A DNA stretch of 64,000 bases from CAYSWK01 sp964434735 (lineage in GTDB: Archaea > Micrarchaeota > Micrarchaeia > Anstonellales > Bilamarchaeaceae): assembly GCA_964434735.1 (NCBI GenBank), contig CAYSWK010000002.1:39072-103071 (forward strand), given 5' to 3'. The notes under the pieces are model-generated. The model had not been told where the DNA came from, searched no databases, and worked only from the letters and a program-made list of their open reading frames with translations. Below, in pieces: positions 25,162-34,217 of this stretch (positions are counted from its first letter, which is position 1; each line of letters begins with the position of its first letter). A program made the translations under genes and the position numbers.

Positions 25162-25863
25162 TTACTTTACAACAACGGTCGCTTTTGCTGGTTTCCCGGG
25201 TAACGTTACGTAATACGTGCCTGCTGCAAGTGATTGCTCAAACGACTCCCCGGGTTTAAGGTATTTTGAAACAATATGGGCACCCGTTTTCGAACTAATT
25301 CGAACCGTATATGCCTTTTGCCCCTCATTTGTAAGCACAAGAGGCTGGTCTGTTGCACTGGTTATTTGAGCGGGCTTAAGCGTATCCGAACCGATCATAA
25401 GGGTAGACTGGCTTCCTTGAGGATACTGCGCTTGCACTTCAAAAGAAACAGATTTGAAAAGTTTTGGTTCGTAGGAAGTAAAATCATTATTGACAAATTC
25501 AACCGTAAGGGTGTGTTTTCCGGTTTTAAGGTTTTCAAACAAGTACGCACGTTCCTTCGTATGAATGGGTGGTTTGCCATCAAGTGAAATCGCAAAATGC
25601 CCCTCTCCTGCCACGGCACGCCCGCCTTCTTTTACGAGCTTCACGTTAGAAGGAGCTAAAACAAGCGTTAAATCAACGGCGTTGGTCATGGTGGGGTATG
25701 TCTCACCAACCATTGGCCGAACAATAAGAAATCCAGGATATTTGTGAGTAATGATGGAACTATCCTTACTTACTTCGGTTTTAGGGCTATCGGGCTGACC
25801 AAAAGCGATGCAACCTGCAAGCATCAACGCTGCAAGCACGGCTAGTAACCCATATTTTTCCAT
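25162..25863 (-). CDS. Lipoprotein with Ig-like/DUF4399-like domain
   Basis: 233 codons from the ATG at 25863. MEKYGLLAVLAALMLAGCIA is a lipoprotein signal with LAGC lipobox. The middle has VAGEGHFAISLDGK and LKTGKHTLTVEFVNNDF, a pattern seen in small beta-sandwich domains that carry GEGHxH...GxHTL motifs. The C-terminal ~80 residues form another beta domain with repeated GxY/T-V strands. It is expected on the outer face of the membrane. The role is unknown. Confidence 0.78.
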   Translation of the reverse strand: MEKYGLLAVLAALMLAGCIAFGQPDSPKTEVSKDSSIITHKYPGFLIVRPMVGETYPTMTNAVDLTLVLAPSNVKLVKEGGRAVAGEGHFAISLDGKPPIHTKERAYLFENLKTGKHTLTVEFVNNDFTSYEPKLFKSVSFEVQAQYPQGSQSTLMIGSDTLKPAQITSATDQPLVLTNEGQKAYTVRISSKTGAHIVSKYLKPGESFEQSLAAGTYYVTLPGKPAKATVVVK

Positions 25864-25955
25864 ACAACCCACTTAATTGAGATATTGTGTCCTATTTAAT
25901 ACTATGTCACATGGTGTTTAAAAATGTAAGTTTATGACTTTTTATTCGAGACATG

Positions 25956-26055
25956 NNNNNNNNNNNNNNNNNNNNNNNNNNNNNNNNNNNNNNNNNNNNN
26001 NNNNNNNNNNNNNNNNNNNNNNNNNNNNNNNNNNNNNNNNNNNNNNNNNNNNNNN
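25956..26055. other. Assembly gap (100 N)
   Basis: One hundred N bases. A round length of 100 usually marks a scaffold join of unknown size. The flanking sequence (25873-25955 and 26056-26145) is AT-rich and non-coding; no gene is visibly cut on either side. Confidence 0.98.
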
Positions 26056-26145
26056 TAAGTACGGACTTTAAACCCTTCTTTTCACTATTTTTACATAAGC
26101 AAGCATTTTTTTCTGCCCTCGGGCCTTGCTTAGGAGAGTCTTTCA

Positions 26146-27318
26146 ATGATAAATCTCGAATTTAACAGGAACACAAAGGAAATTTTGGTAAAGGAAGCAT
26201 CCCACGTTACTTCGCTTTCAAACGGATTCTACGGGACGATGAAAAAGGGAATTATTTCACTTGAACCGGAAGAAGCACTTTACATTATGGATATCCGAAA
26301 TGGCGCTTGTACGGATGAGGCACTCAACCGTTTTACGTTCAACGACCTTGCGCAATGCTTTACCCATCGTAAGAAATTTGCCGCCCGGTTTCTCACATAC
26401 AAGGATTGGCGCGACAAGGGACTCATCGCACGCTCGATTGAAGATGTGGAATCTGGTTATGGCCGCGCACCCTTAAAACAGTACCAAAAGGGCGAAATCA
26501 CCTTTGACAGGTTTACGTTTGAAGGATTATTTTATGCTGACGATTTGCTCACCACGATTGATGATGAGTTGGTCGGGAAGGAATTATATGAACGCCACTG
26601 GATAGGCCAGCATGGGACGTACAAAGCGTCGCACCGGGGAAAGATTTCAAAGTTGGATATCTACGAAACCTTGTTCCTTATGGACAAGGGAATCCTCAAG
26701 CTCAAGAATGCAACCTATAAGGAAGTGCACGCGGCCGCAAGCGAACGCATCAATTATTTTGATGACCTGTACAGCGTGTACACTGAATGGCGCTCAAAAG
26801 GATACGTGGTCAAGTCAGGATTCAAGTTCGGCACGCATTTTCGTATTTACCTGCCTGGTGCATCGCCCATTAAGGACCAGGATGAATGGATCCACTCAAA
26901 GCACGTACTCCATGTATTTTCACGGAAAGAAAAAATGATCATTTCGGAATGGGCGCGTGCAATTCGGGTTGCGCACTCGGTGAAAAAAACATTCATCCTT
27001 GCAATCCCCGGAAAGAAAAAAGAGGCAAAGAAAACAAAAAAGCTCATGCTTGACTTTTTGCTCTATCATCGTAAAAACGACGGGATTGAAAACCCAAAAA
27101 CAGGAAAGCCCCGCTATTTGATGTACTCGCTTTCCGAGGATGAGTATATTGGGGGTGAAGAGCTTGCAAAAGCACTTTCCCAATGCACTGACGTGGGACT
27201 TGAGATGATGATGGCAATTGCCGATAGGGAAAGCTCGATTACCTATTACCAGATAAAACGCATCGAGCTTGCAAAAAGCGAATATGAGTATTTCGAGATT
27301 GAGTGGCTTCAACCATGA
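26146..27318 (+). CDS. endA: tRNA-splicing endonuclease, three-unit single chain
   Basis: 390 codons; GGAG about 11 nt before the ATG is a ribosome-binding site. The catalytic unit is residues about 150-290: FGTHFRIYLPG (Tyr235), WIHSKHVLHVF (His250) and RVAHSVKKTFIL (Lys280/281) form the triad that cuts bulge-helix-bulge introns. The first ~130 residues repeat the fold without the triad (KDWRDKGLIARS), and residues 295-390 form a third unit ending in EYEYFEIEW. An N-terminal pseudo-unit, an active unit and a C-terminal beta-unit in one chain is the layout described for ARMAN-type archaea, where the enzyme is a homodimer with broad substrate range. The two intron-containing tRNAs in this window are natural substrates. 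Confidence 0.92.
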   Translation: MINLEFNRNTKEILVKEASHVTSLSNGFYGTMKKGIISLEPEEALYIMDIRNGACTDEALNRFTFNDLAQCFTHRKKFAARFLTYKDWRDKGLIARSIEDVESGYGRAPLKQYQKGEITFDRFTFEGLFYADDLLTTIDDELVGKELYERHWIGQHGTYKASHRGKISKLDIYETLFLMDKGILKLKNATYKEVHAAASERINYFDDLYSVYTEWRSKGYVVKSGFKFGTHFRIYLPGASPIKDQDEWIHSKHVLHVFSRKEKMIISEWARAIRVAHSVKKTFILAIPGKKKEAKKTKKLMLDFLLYHRKNDGIENPKTGKPRYLMYSLSEDEYIGGEELAKALSQCTDVGLEMMMAIADRESSITYYQIKRIELAKSEYEYFEIEWLQP

Positions 27319-27336
27319 AGCCACAGCCCTCTAAAA

Positions 27337-28704
27337 TTATTGGGACTCATGCTCTTCGGGTGTAGTTACCCCTTGAAGCTCGATCCGAAGGCCGTTGCCA
27401 ACTTCGGCGTAAGGATTACCTAACCCCTCGCCACTTATCCTTCCAAGCTGGAATTGAATAGAACGTTGTGCTTGAGAGTCAATAAGCGACCCGTCAACAA
27501 AACTCAAGCCAAACGTGCTGCCTGTAAATACCAAGGTACCTGGGAAAACCGTAAAGGGCCCAAGCTCAACATCTTCCTGACCTAAATGATAATCAACTGA
27601 AGAAATGAGATTATTGTTATTGTCAACAAGCCCAAATATGGCACGAGGTAAGTAAAGACATCCTGATTCAATTCCTTCCGCCGTTGACATGGGAAGTGAA
27701 ATGTCCATAAGATTAAGCGCCATCGAAACGCCGTTAAGGACAAGAGGGATATCCTCACCGATATGAACTGCGCCTTGAAGAACGCGTTGCTCTTCGCCAT
27801 TGATTATTGAAATGATCTGCATACCTGCTTCGTTAGTTGCAAACGTGGGTGAAATCAATGCATAGGAAACGGAAATTTCAATGCGTGCATTTTCGTTGAG
27901 TGCAATAACCGTATCACTGTTTGGGAAGTCTGTTGCATAAGCAACGTGGCGTCGCATATCGTTGCTTAAATCAACAAGTTCAAATCCTGCAAACGGCCTC
28001 ATAGATTCGTTGTTTGCAAGCGTAAGACCAACCTGTAGTTGAAGATTGCCAACTTCAAGCGCTTCTCCTTCATTCAAAATACCAAATGTTCGATTTCCTT
28101 GCGAATCAACAACTTCAAGGGATACCTGCTTTATGCCAAAATCACTTGAAAGAGACGGCACAGCCCTGAATGAATATGGTTCACCTTCGATCTCCACCTC
28201 GCGTGGCTCGTTGTCCTGAAGAATAATAGGTTCCATGCCCCTGCCAAGTACGCGAACAAACGATGCGAGATTTTGCGAACATCGTGCAGAAACGTGCACG
28301 GCCGCATCAGGTTGTGCATCAACTGCTGAATCGAGGACTCCTGCATCTTCCAAACGTGCGTCTAGCGTCGGGCGTCCGGTATCCGGTGCCAGGTGTCCTG
28401 TGTCCACTGCATGTCCAGTGTCTGAAGTTGAGTCTTGGGTTGGAAGTCTTGCATCTTGTGCGTGAACGCCTGAATCTGCGCCTGCGTCTTTTCCAGTACA
28501 ATCCTCCTCGTTTTGAACCGTACGGCGTTGGCCATTTTCAACACAAATAATTTTTACACTTCCACCGTCTCCTGGCTCATAATCCACGCCCAAATCGTTT
28601 TTAGCAATACAACTTGTAAGAAGAGTTGCACATGCAAAAGAAGCAAATCGCGAACGAACTGAAAAAATTCGGGTTCCGGCTCGTGAAAGGGAAATTGTTT
28701 TCAT
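27337..28704 (-). CDS. Secreted lipoprotein with Asp-rich linker
   Basis: 455 codons. The N-terminus is basic and hydrophobic and ends in LLTSCIAKND, a lipobox with Cys near residue 32. Residues about 75-140 form a linker dominated by Asp, Ala, Thr and Gly, with the theme DTGH/DTGR/DAG repeated. The rest is beta-rich. Such Asp-rich linkers after a lipobox are common in large bacterial (myxobacterial) surface lipoproteins and unusual in archaea, so the gene may have been acquired. No enzymatic motif is visible. Confidence 0.75.
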   Translation of the reverse strand: MKTISLSRAGTRIFSVRSRFASFACATLLTSCIAKNDLGVDYEPGDGGSVKIICVENGQRRTVQNEEDCTGKDAGADSGVHAQDARLPTQDSTSDTGHAVDTGHLAPDTGRPTLDARLEDAGVLDSAVDAQPDAAVHVSARCSQNLASFVRVLGRGMEPIILQDNEPREVEIEGEPYSFRAVPSLSSDFGIKQVSLEVVDSQGNRTFGILNEGEALEVGNLQLQVGLTLANNESMRPFAGFELVDLSNDMRRHVAYATDFPNSDTVIALNENARIEISVSYALISPTFATNEAGMQIISIINGEEQRVLQGAVHIGEDIPLVLNGVSMALNLMDISLPMSTAEGIESGCLYLPRAIFGLVDNNNNLISSVDYHLGQEDVELGPFTVFPGTLVFTGSTFGLSFVDGSLIDSQAQRSIQFQLGRISGEGLGNPYAEVGNGLRIELQGVTTPEEHESQ

Positions 28705-28740
28705 AGTAACAAAAGATGGACGAATGTGCTTTTAAAGATA

Positions 28741-30009
28741 TCATACACGAACACGTTGTCTACGAGGAGAATGCAAAACAAGCCGCGTCTTGAGGAATTC
28801 CCTAAATTTCTCATGATCAACTGAAGTGATAATCTCATGTGGACGCGTTCCCTTGGAAAAATCAAGACTCCCGCGCGAAGTTACAGAACAGGAAACGGGC
28901 CGCCGAACTACCGCTTGAGAGTATTCGAGAATAAACGGAACATATGCGTCAGATACATTCATTTGATGCAATTCAATATGCCGATAAACCTTTCCAAAAG
29001 CACCGTGAGGGCCGGATAACCCGGAATTACCAAGATTGACAAGAAGCCGCAGGCTAAAATCAAGTTTTTCAAACTCCTCCCTTGAAAAGCCATGCGAATC
29101 CCTAAACTGCATTGAGATGGAATACAGCTGCAAAAAAATCTGGAAGCTGGTTTGTACCTGCTCGTATCGGGCACGGGCCCATTCGGAAAGATCAGGATGT
29201 TCAAGGGCCTTTGAATATGCCGCCACCTGCGTGTTCAAATAAAAAAACTCATTGTCAACGCGGGGATCCCAGGGCAACCTGCCGGTAAAAGATTTAAAAA
29301 ATTCAAGAAGCTCCTGTGCTCCCTCATAATCGGCATGATGTATAACATTCTTAAGTAACTCCCATTCCTGACGAAATTTCCACGCCTGCGCCATAGTTGC
29401 AATCATGCGCTCGGATTTTCCTCCCTTCAGCCTCGTCAACAAGGAACAGGGAACAGGCTCAATGGCATCAATAGGGATGATTGTAAGCGGGACACCTGAG
29501 TCAAAAACAATTTGTGCTGCCGCAACATCACGCACGAGGTTATGCTCAACACCCTCAAGCATGCCGCCAAGAATATGTATGCGAGGAATTTTTTGAATAA
29601 TGGAAGGGTCACGCTCGAATGCGCGTGCAATGGTTGTAAGCGGAGCAATACTTACAATTGCCGCGCCAAGTTCATGCACCTGCCGAATAAGAAGGTCTAC
29701 CCCATCTAATTTTAGAACCGGTTTTTTCCGGTCTTTTTGAGAAAGCGCAACACCCTCAAACCCCGTTACAAAGGGAGTTTCAAACGGATGTTCCGCATAA
29801 ATTGCAGTATCGCTTCCTTGTGCGATGAGAATGAGGTTTTCAGCACCAAGCATTGCCCGCACAAGGCGTTCGCGCGTATCAAGCACGCCATGAGTCACAA
29901 TGACGCTTGCAAGCCTTAATATTGGCGAACGAAGAAAGCATTGAAGTGCTAATGCGTCATCAATATCAGAACCGATATCAGTAAGAAGAATATACGGAAC
30001 GTTTGTCAT
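28741..30009 (-). CDS. Inosine-uridine nucleoside hydrolase family protein
   Basis: 422 codons. LLTDIGSDIDDALALQCFL near the N-terminus is the calcium-binding DxxxDxDDAxAL motif of nucleoside hydrolases. VSIAPLTTIARAF and HILGGMLEG follow, as in the family (the T-I-A and GG segments). The chain is about 100 residues longer than usual, with a helical C-terminal extension. The enzyme is expected to release free base from a nucleoside. Its ATG overlaps the stop of the HAD-phosphoribosyltransferase gene (TAATG at 30009-30011), so the two proteins are made together and may act in one pathway. Confidence 0.83.
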   Translation of the reverse strand: MTNVPYILLTDIGSDIDDALALQCFLRSPILRLASVIVTHGVLDTRERLVRAMLGAENLILIAQGSDTAIYAEHPFETPFVTGFEGVALSQKDRKKPVLKLDGVDLLIRQVHELGAAIVSIAPLTTIARAFERDPSIIQKIPRIHILGGMLEGVEHNLVRDVAAAQIVFDSGVPLTIIPIDAIEPVPCSLLTRLKGGKSERMIATMAQAWKFRQEWELLKNVIHHADYEGAQELLEFFKSFTGRLPWDPRVDNEFFYLNTQVAAYSKALEHPDLSEWARARYEQVQTSFQIFLQLYSISMQFRDSHGFSREEFEKLDFSLRLLVNLGNSGLSGPHGAFGKVYRHIELHQMNVSDAYVPFILEYSQAVVRRPVSCSVTSRGSLDFSKGTRPHEIITSVDHEKFREFLKTRLVLHSPRRQRVRV

Positions 30010-31316
30010 TAGACTACACCTAGTTTTCTTCCAACCTGCCGGTAGGTTTTTTGATTATCAGGAACACGAAAGTCCTGAAGCGATTTTATCCTTCGCAACC
30101 CCGCAACTTGGCGCAGCTGCGAACGATAGTCTATGACGAACGTCCCGTTCTCCCGCACCCCAAGAACACGAGGCGTATCTAGAAAAGCCATCTCATGAAT
30201 GTTTGCAGACGTTAACCCCGGAGGTTCGCAGTGGGGCTCTACAAAAAGCGCATCGACATGCGTTGCGCCCCGCTTCATAAACTCCCCTGCAACATAAGCC
30301 ACGGTCCGTGCAGTCAAAGCGTCATTATCCAAAAGAAGGATGCGCTTGTTCTTCACGTCTGCAGTAACAAAATGGCTAATGGGTGCAGTTACCCTGCGCC
30401 CTGCCGCGCGTGCTACATATAGTTCACGTACTTTGGAAGGGTTTTCAAGCGCAAAAAGGAAAGAAAGCCACAGGCCTTTTCGTGCAATACCTACAATAGT
30501 ATCATATTTGGAAATCAATGACTGCACCGCATTCCAGGCACTTGCAAGATGCCCTGGATACTGATTATAATTAGGTGCCTCAATTTTAGGAATAGGGATT
30601 CCTAAAGCGTTTAAAATGTCCCAACCCCGCGTTTGCATATACTCCTTAAAATAAGCCTGGAATGAAAGGAGCACGTTCGCTTGATGGGGGTTTGATGCAA
30701 GTATCCTTAATGCATCTTCATCCGAATAAATTTGACGGACGAGCGGAATCGTACTGCCGACCCCAAGCAAATGAGTTTTGAAAATCCATTCAAGCGTATC
30801 TGAAGGAAGAACGCCGGAAGCAGAAGGCACTGAGATAAACGGAATCCCAAGCTCACGTGAAGCGACGCCTTCCAAATCATCACGGTCACCTACGGAAAGA
30901 ACGCTTGAAGATGAGAAACGGTTTCGTTCAAGAATAAGCTCCATAACCTGACGCTTTGCACGAACGTATTCTGTTTGCGCAAGACCTGGCGTTTGCATGA
31001 ACGTATCAACGGAAATACCGGGAGTTGGAAGCGCAACTAAAATATCAGTAAATAATGCGGGGTCGATTCCAACGCTTGCAAGCTGGGCACGTTTCTTTTG
31101 CAATTCTTGCTCACGATACCTTTCCTGCGTCGATTCAAGGGGTGCAGGATCGGCGCCACTCACAATGAAAAGTTTTTTTCCCGCGTGAACTACAGAAATA
31201 ATCGCGGTAGCAAGACCTGTTTCCCGTACCCGATAAACTCCATCACGTAAAGTGGTGATGGTCTCGTCAAGGTCAAAAATGCCTGCGACTTTTGGGTGCC
31301 CAGGAATAAGGCTCAT
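30009..31316 (-). CDS. HAD hydrolase - phosphoribosyltransferase fusion
   Basis: 435 codons. Residues 1 to about 190 form a HAD domain: FDLDETITTLRDG (nucleophile and second Asp), IVSGADP and LSVGDRDDLEG. Residues about 215-400 look like a type I phosphoribosyltransferase: YDTIVGIARKGLWLSFLFA, then RILLLDNDALTARTVAYV in place of the usual PRPP loop with DD and TG-T, so the PRPP loop is altered. The pair suggests a reaction on a nucleotide or ribosyl phosphate. It is translationally coupled to the nucleoside hydrolase downstream. The substrate cannot be read from sequence. Confidence 0.78.
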   Translation of the reverse strand: MSLIPGHPKVAGIFDLDETITTLRDGVYRVRETGLATAIISVVHAGKKLFIVSGADPAPLESTQERYREQELQKKRAQLASVGIDPALFTDILVALPTPGISVDTFMQTPGLAQTEYVRAKRQVMELILERNRFSSSSVLSVGDRDDLEGVASRELGIPFISVPSASGVLPSDTLEWIFKTHLLGVGSTIPLVRQIYSDEDALRILASNPHQANVLLSFQAYFKEYMQTRGWDILNALGIPIPKIEAPNYNQYPGHLASAWNAVQSLISKYDTIVGIARKGLWLSFLFALENPSKVRELYVARAAGRRVTAPISHFVTADVKNKRILLLDNDALTARTVAYVAGEFMKRGATHVDALFVEPHCEPPGLTSANIHEMAFLDTPRVLGVRENGTFVIDYRSQLRQVAGLRRIKSLQDFRVPDNQKTYRQVGRKLGVV

Positions 31317-31370
31317 ATAAACACAAATTTATATAAGTAAAAACAGTTTATAAAACCACAACAATTAATT

Positions 31371-31916
31371 TTAATCAACTTTATGAAGACTCCACTCAAG
31401 AAACTCCGCAAGCGTTCCTTGCGGATTTTTCTTGTTCCAAATTGCAACGATTTTTTTGTATTCCTCAATCTGCGCCCCATAAACGTGAAGATCTGATTCA
31501 TACTGTTTTTTCTCATTTCCTTGCGGATACCAACGTACGACACATGCGCGATTTTCCACGTCGCAAAGCTTCCCCTCTTGGAACGTAAAGGGATAGGTCC
31601 TGCACAAAAAGGGGCGCGAGGGGTGAATACTACAACCTTTTGCATCCTCATCAAAAAAAGTGCATACCCTGCGCTGATCGTGCTTAAGCACAAGTATCTT
31701 TGGCCTTCCCTCAATCGTGACTGCAGGCTCTGTTCGAAAACGCGGAGAATACTCGTCAACCAAGTCAACAAAATCAAGCGGATCTTTTTTCAACTCCTCC
31801 TTTATCCGTCTAATGTCTGCAACTGTAATGCATACTCCAAAAGAGATGCAGCAGTTGTTGCAGCGCTGGCAGGAAACGAATCTTTTGTCGCGCGTCTTGA
31901 GTTTTGCACGTTCCAT
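31371..31916 (-). CDS. YkgJ-family Cys-cluster protein
   Basis: 181 codons. CQRCNNCCISFGVCITV near the N-terminus (C-x2-C-x2-CC) and RVCTFFDEDAKGCSIHPSRPFLCRTYPF later supply the Cys set of the YkgJ family, which binds zinc or an iron-sulfur cluster. The family function is poorly known. It starts 9 nt after the RbkR stop on the same strand, so both are probably one transcript. A Lys/Trp-rich C-terminal helix follows the cluster domain. Confidence 0.87.
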   Translation of the reverse strand: MERAKLKTRDKRFVSCQRCNNCCISFGVCITVADIRRIKEELKKDPLDFVDLVDEYSPRFRTEPAVTIEGRPKILVLKHDQRRVCTFFDEDAKGCSIHPSRPFLCRTYPFTFQEGKLCDVENRACVVRWYPQGNEKKQYESDLHVYGAQIEEYKKIVAIWNKKNPQGTLAEFLEWSLHKVD

Positions 31917-31925
31917 GGAAAAGCC

Positions 31926-32555
31926 CTACTCAAAAACAACCCGAATCGTATCTCCTGCCTTTTTGCCAAACTTGTCGCGCAAATGAATAGGAGCAATGAG
32001 TTCAACCACTTCCGTTCCGTGGTGGGTACGTATGGGAATGATGAGTGCTCCTTTTACGCCCTCAATAAGGCATGGATACGCAAACAAACCTCCATACGTG
32101 CGATCAGGAGTCTTGAACCCTTCAATGGTCAACGGATCCTTAGTCATCAAAACGGCACGGTTTTCCATCTGGTCTTTTGAAAGCTTAAGATTCAACGTTC
32201 CTGGGTACGGCCAAAATCCTAGTTTTTTCTCTATCTGCTCGCAGTAGGGTTTGAGCGAAAGATAATACTTCCCTTCGCCCAACCCGTCAATAATAGTGCC
32301 TTCAAGTATCAGCTGCTTTGGTTCAAAAACGGTTTGTAAAAGCACAAATTCCCGCTTTGCAAGCGCAAGCCCTTTGGAAGTAAGCATAAGTCCCTCTTCC
32401 TTTTTTTCAATAAGGCCGCCTTCAATAAGCAAACGCACCTGCCGCGATGCGTTCTGCTGGGACATGGAAAGCGCTTCTCCAATTATCGTTGTGGAAAGTG
32501 AAACGGCTTTTTGATGAGCGTTATGTTTAAGTAGGAGTAATAGCAATTCATCCAT
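31926..32555 (-). CDS. rbkR: RbkR: winged-helix regulator fused to CTP-dependent riboflavin kinase
   Basis: 210 codons from the ATG at 32555, 26 nt after an AAATTTAAAA box. Residues 1-80 form a winged helix (ALSMSQQNASRQVRLLIEGGLIEKK). The rest is the archaeal riboflavin kinase domain: LEGTIIDGLGEGKYYLSL, LGFWPYPGTLNLKL and DRTYGGLFAYPC with the C-terminal RDKFGKKAGDTIRVVF. It makes FMN from riboflavin with CTP and, in characterised archaea, represses riboflavin genes. No riboflavin synthesis gene is in the window. Confidence 0.93.
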   Translation of the reverse strand: MDELLLLLLKHNAHQKAVSLSTTIIGEALSMSQQNASRQVRLLIEGGLIEKKEEGLMLTSKGLALAKREFVLLQTVFEPKQLILEGTIIDGLGEGKYYLSLKPYCEQIEKKLGFWPYPGTLNLKLSKDQMENRAVLMTKDPLTIEGFKTPDRTYGGLFAYPCLIEGVKGALIIPIRTHHGTEVVELIAPIHLRDKFGKKAGDTIRVVFE

Positions 32556-32575
32556 AACTATCATTTTTGAAGAGG

Positions 32576-32587
32576 GAAATTTAAAAG
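32576..32587. promoter_or_regulatory. AT box between rbkR and the small divergent gene
   Basis: AAATTTAAAA is 26 nt from the rbkR ATG and about 19 nt from the ATG at 32600. It fits rbkR; the plus-strand gene would need another signal or a slightly different start. Confidence 0.4.
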
Positions 32588-32599
32588 AGAGGGGTTAGG

Positions 32600-32845
32600 A
32601 TGGTACAAAAATTACACAAGACACAGGCAGGTAGGTCTCCGATTGAAACTATTATTACTGAAATGAAAAGCCGCGCGCGCTCGCTTGAGCTAATGGGGTG
32701 GCCCCAATTAAATAAAGGGCGCCAACCCTATTTTAACGGAGAACACCTACCAGGAATTATTCACGTAAACCGAAGACCAGCGGCAATTTTCATAAGAAAA
32801 AAACCAAATCCTGATAGGCTTCCAGACCCATATGCTGATGAATAA
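32600..32845 (+). CDS. Small hypothetical protein
   Basis: 81 codons, basic and Pro-rich, with no membrane segment or known motif. It reads IHVNRRPAAIFIRKKPNPDRLPDPYADE at its end in two blocks, which looks like an ordered short protein, but it could be a chance frame. GAGGGG about 10 nt before the ATG could serve as ribosome-binding site. It lies between rbkR (divergent) and the PurD-like gene (46 nt downstream, same strand). Confidence 0.5.
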   Translation: MVQKLHKTQAGRSPIETIITEMKSRARSLELMGWPQLNKGRQPYFNGEHLPGIIHVNRRPAAIFIRKKPNPDRLPDPYADE

Positions 32846-32891
32846 ACGAGCAGTAAGCAACGCATAAAAGGATAATACGCGTAACGCCTGC

Positions 32892-34196
32892 ATGACCACT
32901 TCAACCGTTTCCGAAAAGCATGCGCACAAGATCCTTTTTGTCTCGTTTGAAGGCCTTATCGGTGACCTTGCATATGAAGTCACCAAACGCGGCCATCACG
33001 TCAAGTACTACATCAAGGATAAGGCAGAGCAGGACGTATGCGACGGGTTTGTCGAAAAATGCGAGGATTGGAAAAAAGAGATAGATTGGGCAGATGTCGT
33101 CGTGTTTGATGACATAGGATTTGGAAAGGAAGCGGACGACTTACGTAAAGCTGGTAAACGCGTGGTTGGTGGAAGCGTTTACACCGATCGTATTGAGGAT
33201 GACCGCGACTTCGGGCAGGAAGAATTGAAAAATGCAGGCGTGAACATCATTCCAAGTTGGAACTTCACCAATTTCGACTCAGCAATCGCATTCCTCAAGG
33301 AACATCCTGACCGATATGTCATCAAGCCAAGCGGCAAAGTGCAAAATGAAAAACAACTCTTGTTTGTCGGGCTTGAGGAAGACGGCAAGGACATTCTTGA
33401 AATGCTTGAACGCTACAAAAAAAACTGGGCAAACAAGATTAAGCAATTCCAGATACAAAAATACGTTTCCGGTGTTGAGGTTGCCGTTGGCGCATTCTTT
33501 GACGGGGAGGAATTTGTTGGCCCCATTAACGTCAATTTTGAGCATAAAAAATTATTCCCTGGTGACTTAGGATTCAGTACGGGGGAAATGGGCACCCACA
33601 TGTTTTTTACCGCACACAGCCCCATATTTGAAGGGACGCTGGGAAGAATGAAAACAAAACTTGCACAATCAGGCTATGTAGGATATGTTGATGTGAATTG
33701 CATTGTAAACGGACGCGGAATGTACCCTCTTGAATTCACCTCACGATTTGGGTACCCGCATATAAGCATCATGCTTGAGGGAATCCTAAGCGACATGGGC
33801 CATTTCCTCTACGAATTGGCATCAAAACACAAGCCGGAACTGCGAACAAAACGCGGACTTATAATGGGCGTGGTTGTTGCCGTGCCGCCGTTCCCATTCA
33901 AGGATGCGGACACGTTTAAAAAATACTCCGAGGACGCACAAATTATTTTCAAAAAGCAAGTAACTGACGGAATGCATCTAGGAGATGTTAAACTAGTTGA
34001 TGGAGACTGGAGGCTCGCCGGCCAAAGCGGATATGCGCTCGTGATAACCGGTTCAGGAAGCACCATGGAAGAAGCACGAAGCATGGCATACAACCGAGTC
34101 AAGAGCGTAACAATCCCCAACATGTTCTATCGCATAGATATAGCAACAAGATGGAACAACGACTCGGACCGCTTACAAACGTGGGGTTTCCTTTAG
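32892..34196 (+). CDS. ATP-grasp enzyme resembling phosphoribosylamine-glycine ligase (PurD)
   Basis: 434 codons. A Rossmann-like N-terminal domain (KILFVSFEGLIGDLAYEV) is followed by an ATP-grasp domain: PDRYVIKPSGKVQNEKQLLF, FQIQKYVSGVEVAVGAFF and PLEFTSRFGYPHISIMLEGIL, which carries the Glu and Asn/Ser-Arg metal region in the PurD pattern. The C-terminal part (SGYALVITGSGSTMEEARSMAY) also matches the PurD end. PurD joins glycine to phosphoribosylamine in purine synthesis, consistent with purE and purQ in the window. The N-terminus diverges from standard PurD, so another acid-amine ligase is possible. Confidence 0.72.
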   Translation: MTTSTVSEKHAHKILFVSFEGLIGDLAYEVTKRGHHVKYYIKDKAEQDVCDGFVEKCEDWKKEIDWADVVVFDDIGFGKEADDLRKAGKRVVGGSVYTDRIEDDRDFGQEELKNAGVNIIPSWNFTNFDSAIAFLKEHPDRYVIKPSGKVQNEKQLLFVGLEEDGKDILEMLERYKKNWANKIKQFQIQKYVSGVEVAVGAFFDGEEFVGPINVNFEHKKLFPGDLGFSTGEMGTHMFFTAHSPIFEGTLGRMKTKLAQSGYVGYVDVNCIVNGRGMYPLEFTSRFGYPHISIMLEGILSDMGHFLYELASKHKPELRTKRGLIMGVVVAVPPFPFKDADTFKKYSEDAQIIFKKQVTDGMHLGDVKLVDGDWRLAGQSGYALVITGSGSTMEEARSMAYNRVKSVTIPNMFYRIDIATRWNNDSDRLQTWGFL

Positions 34197-34217
34197 AACA
34201 AGAGAATAAAAATAAAA

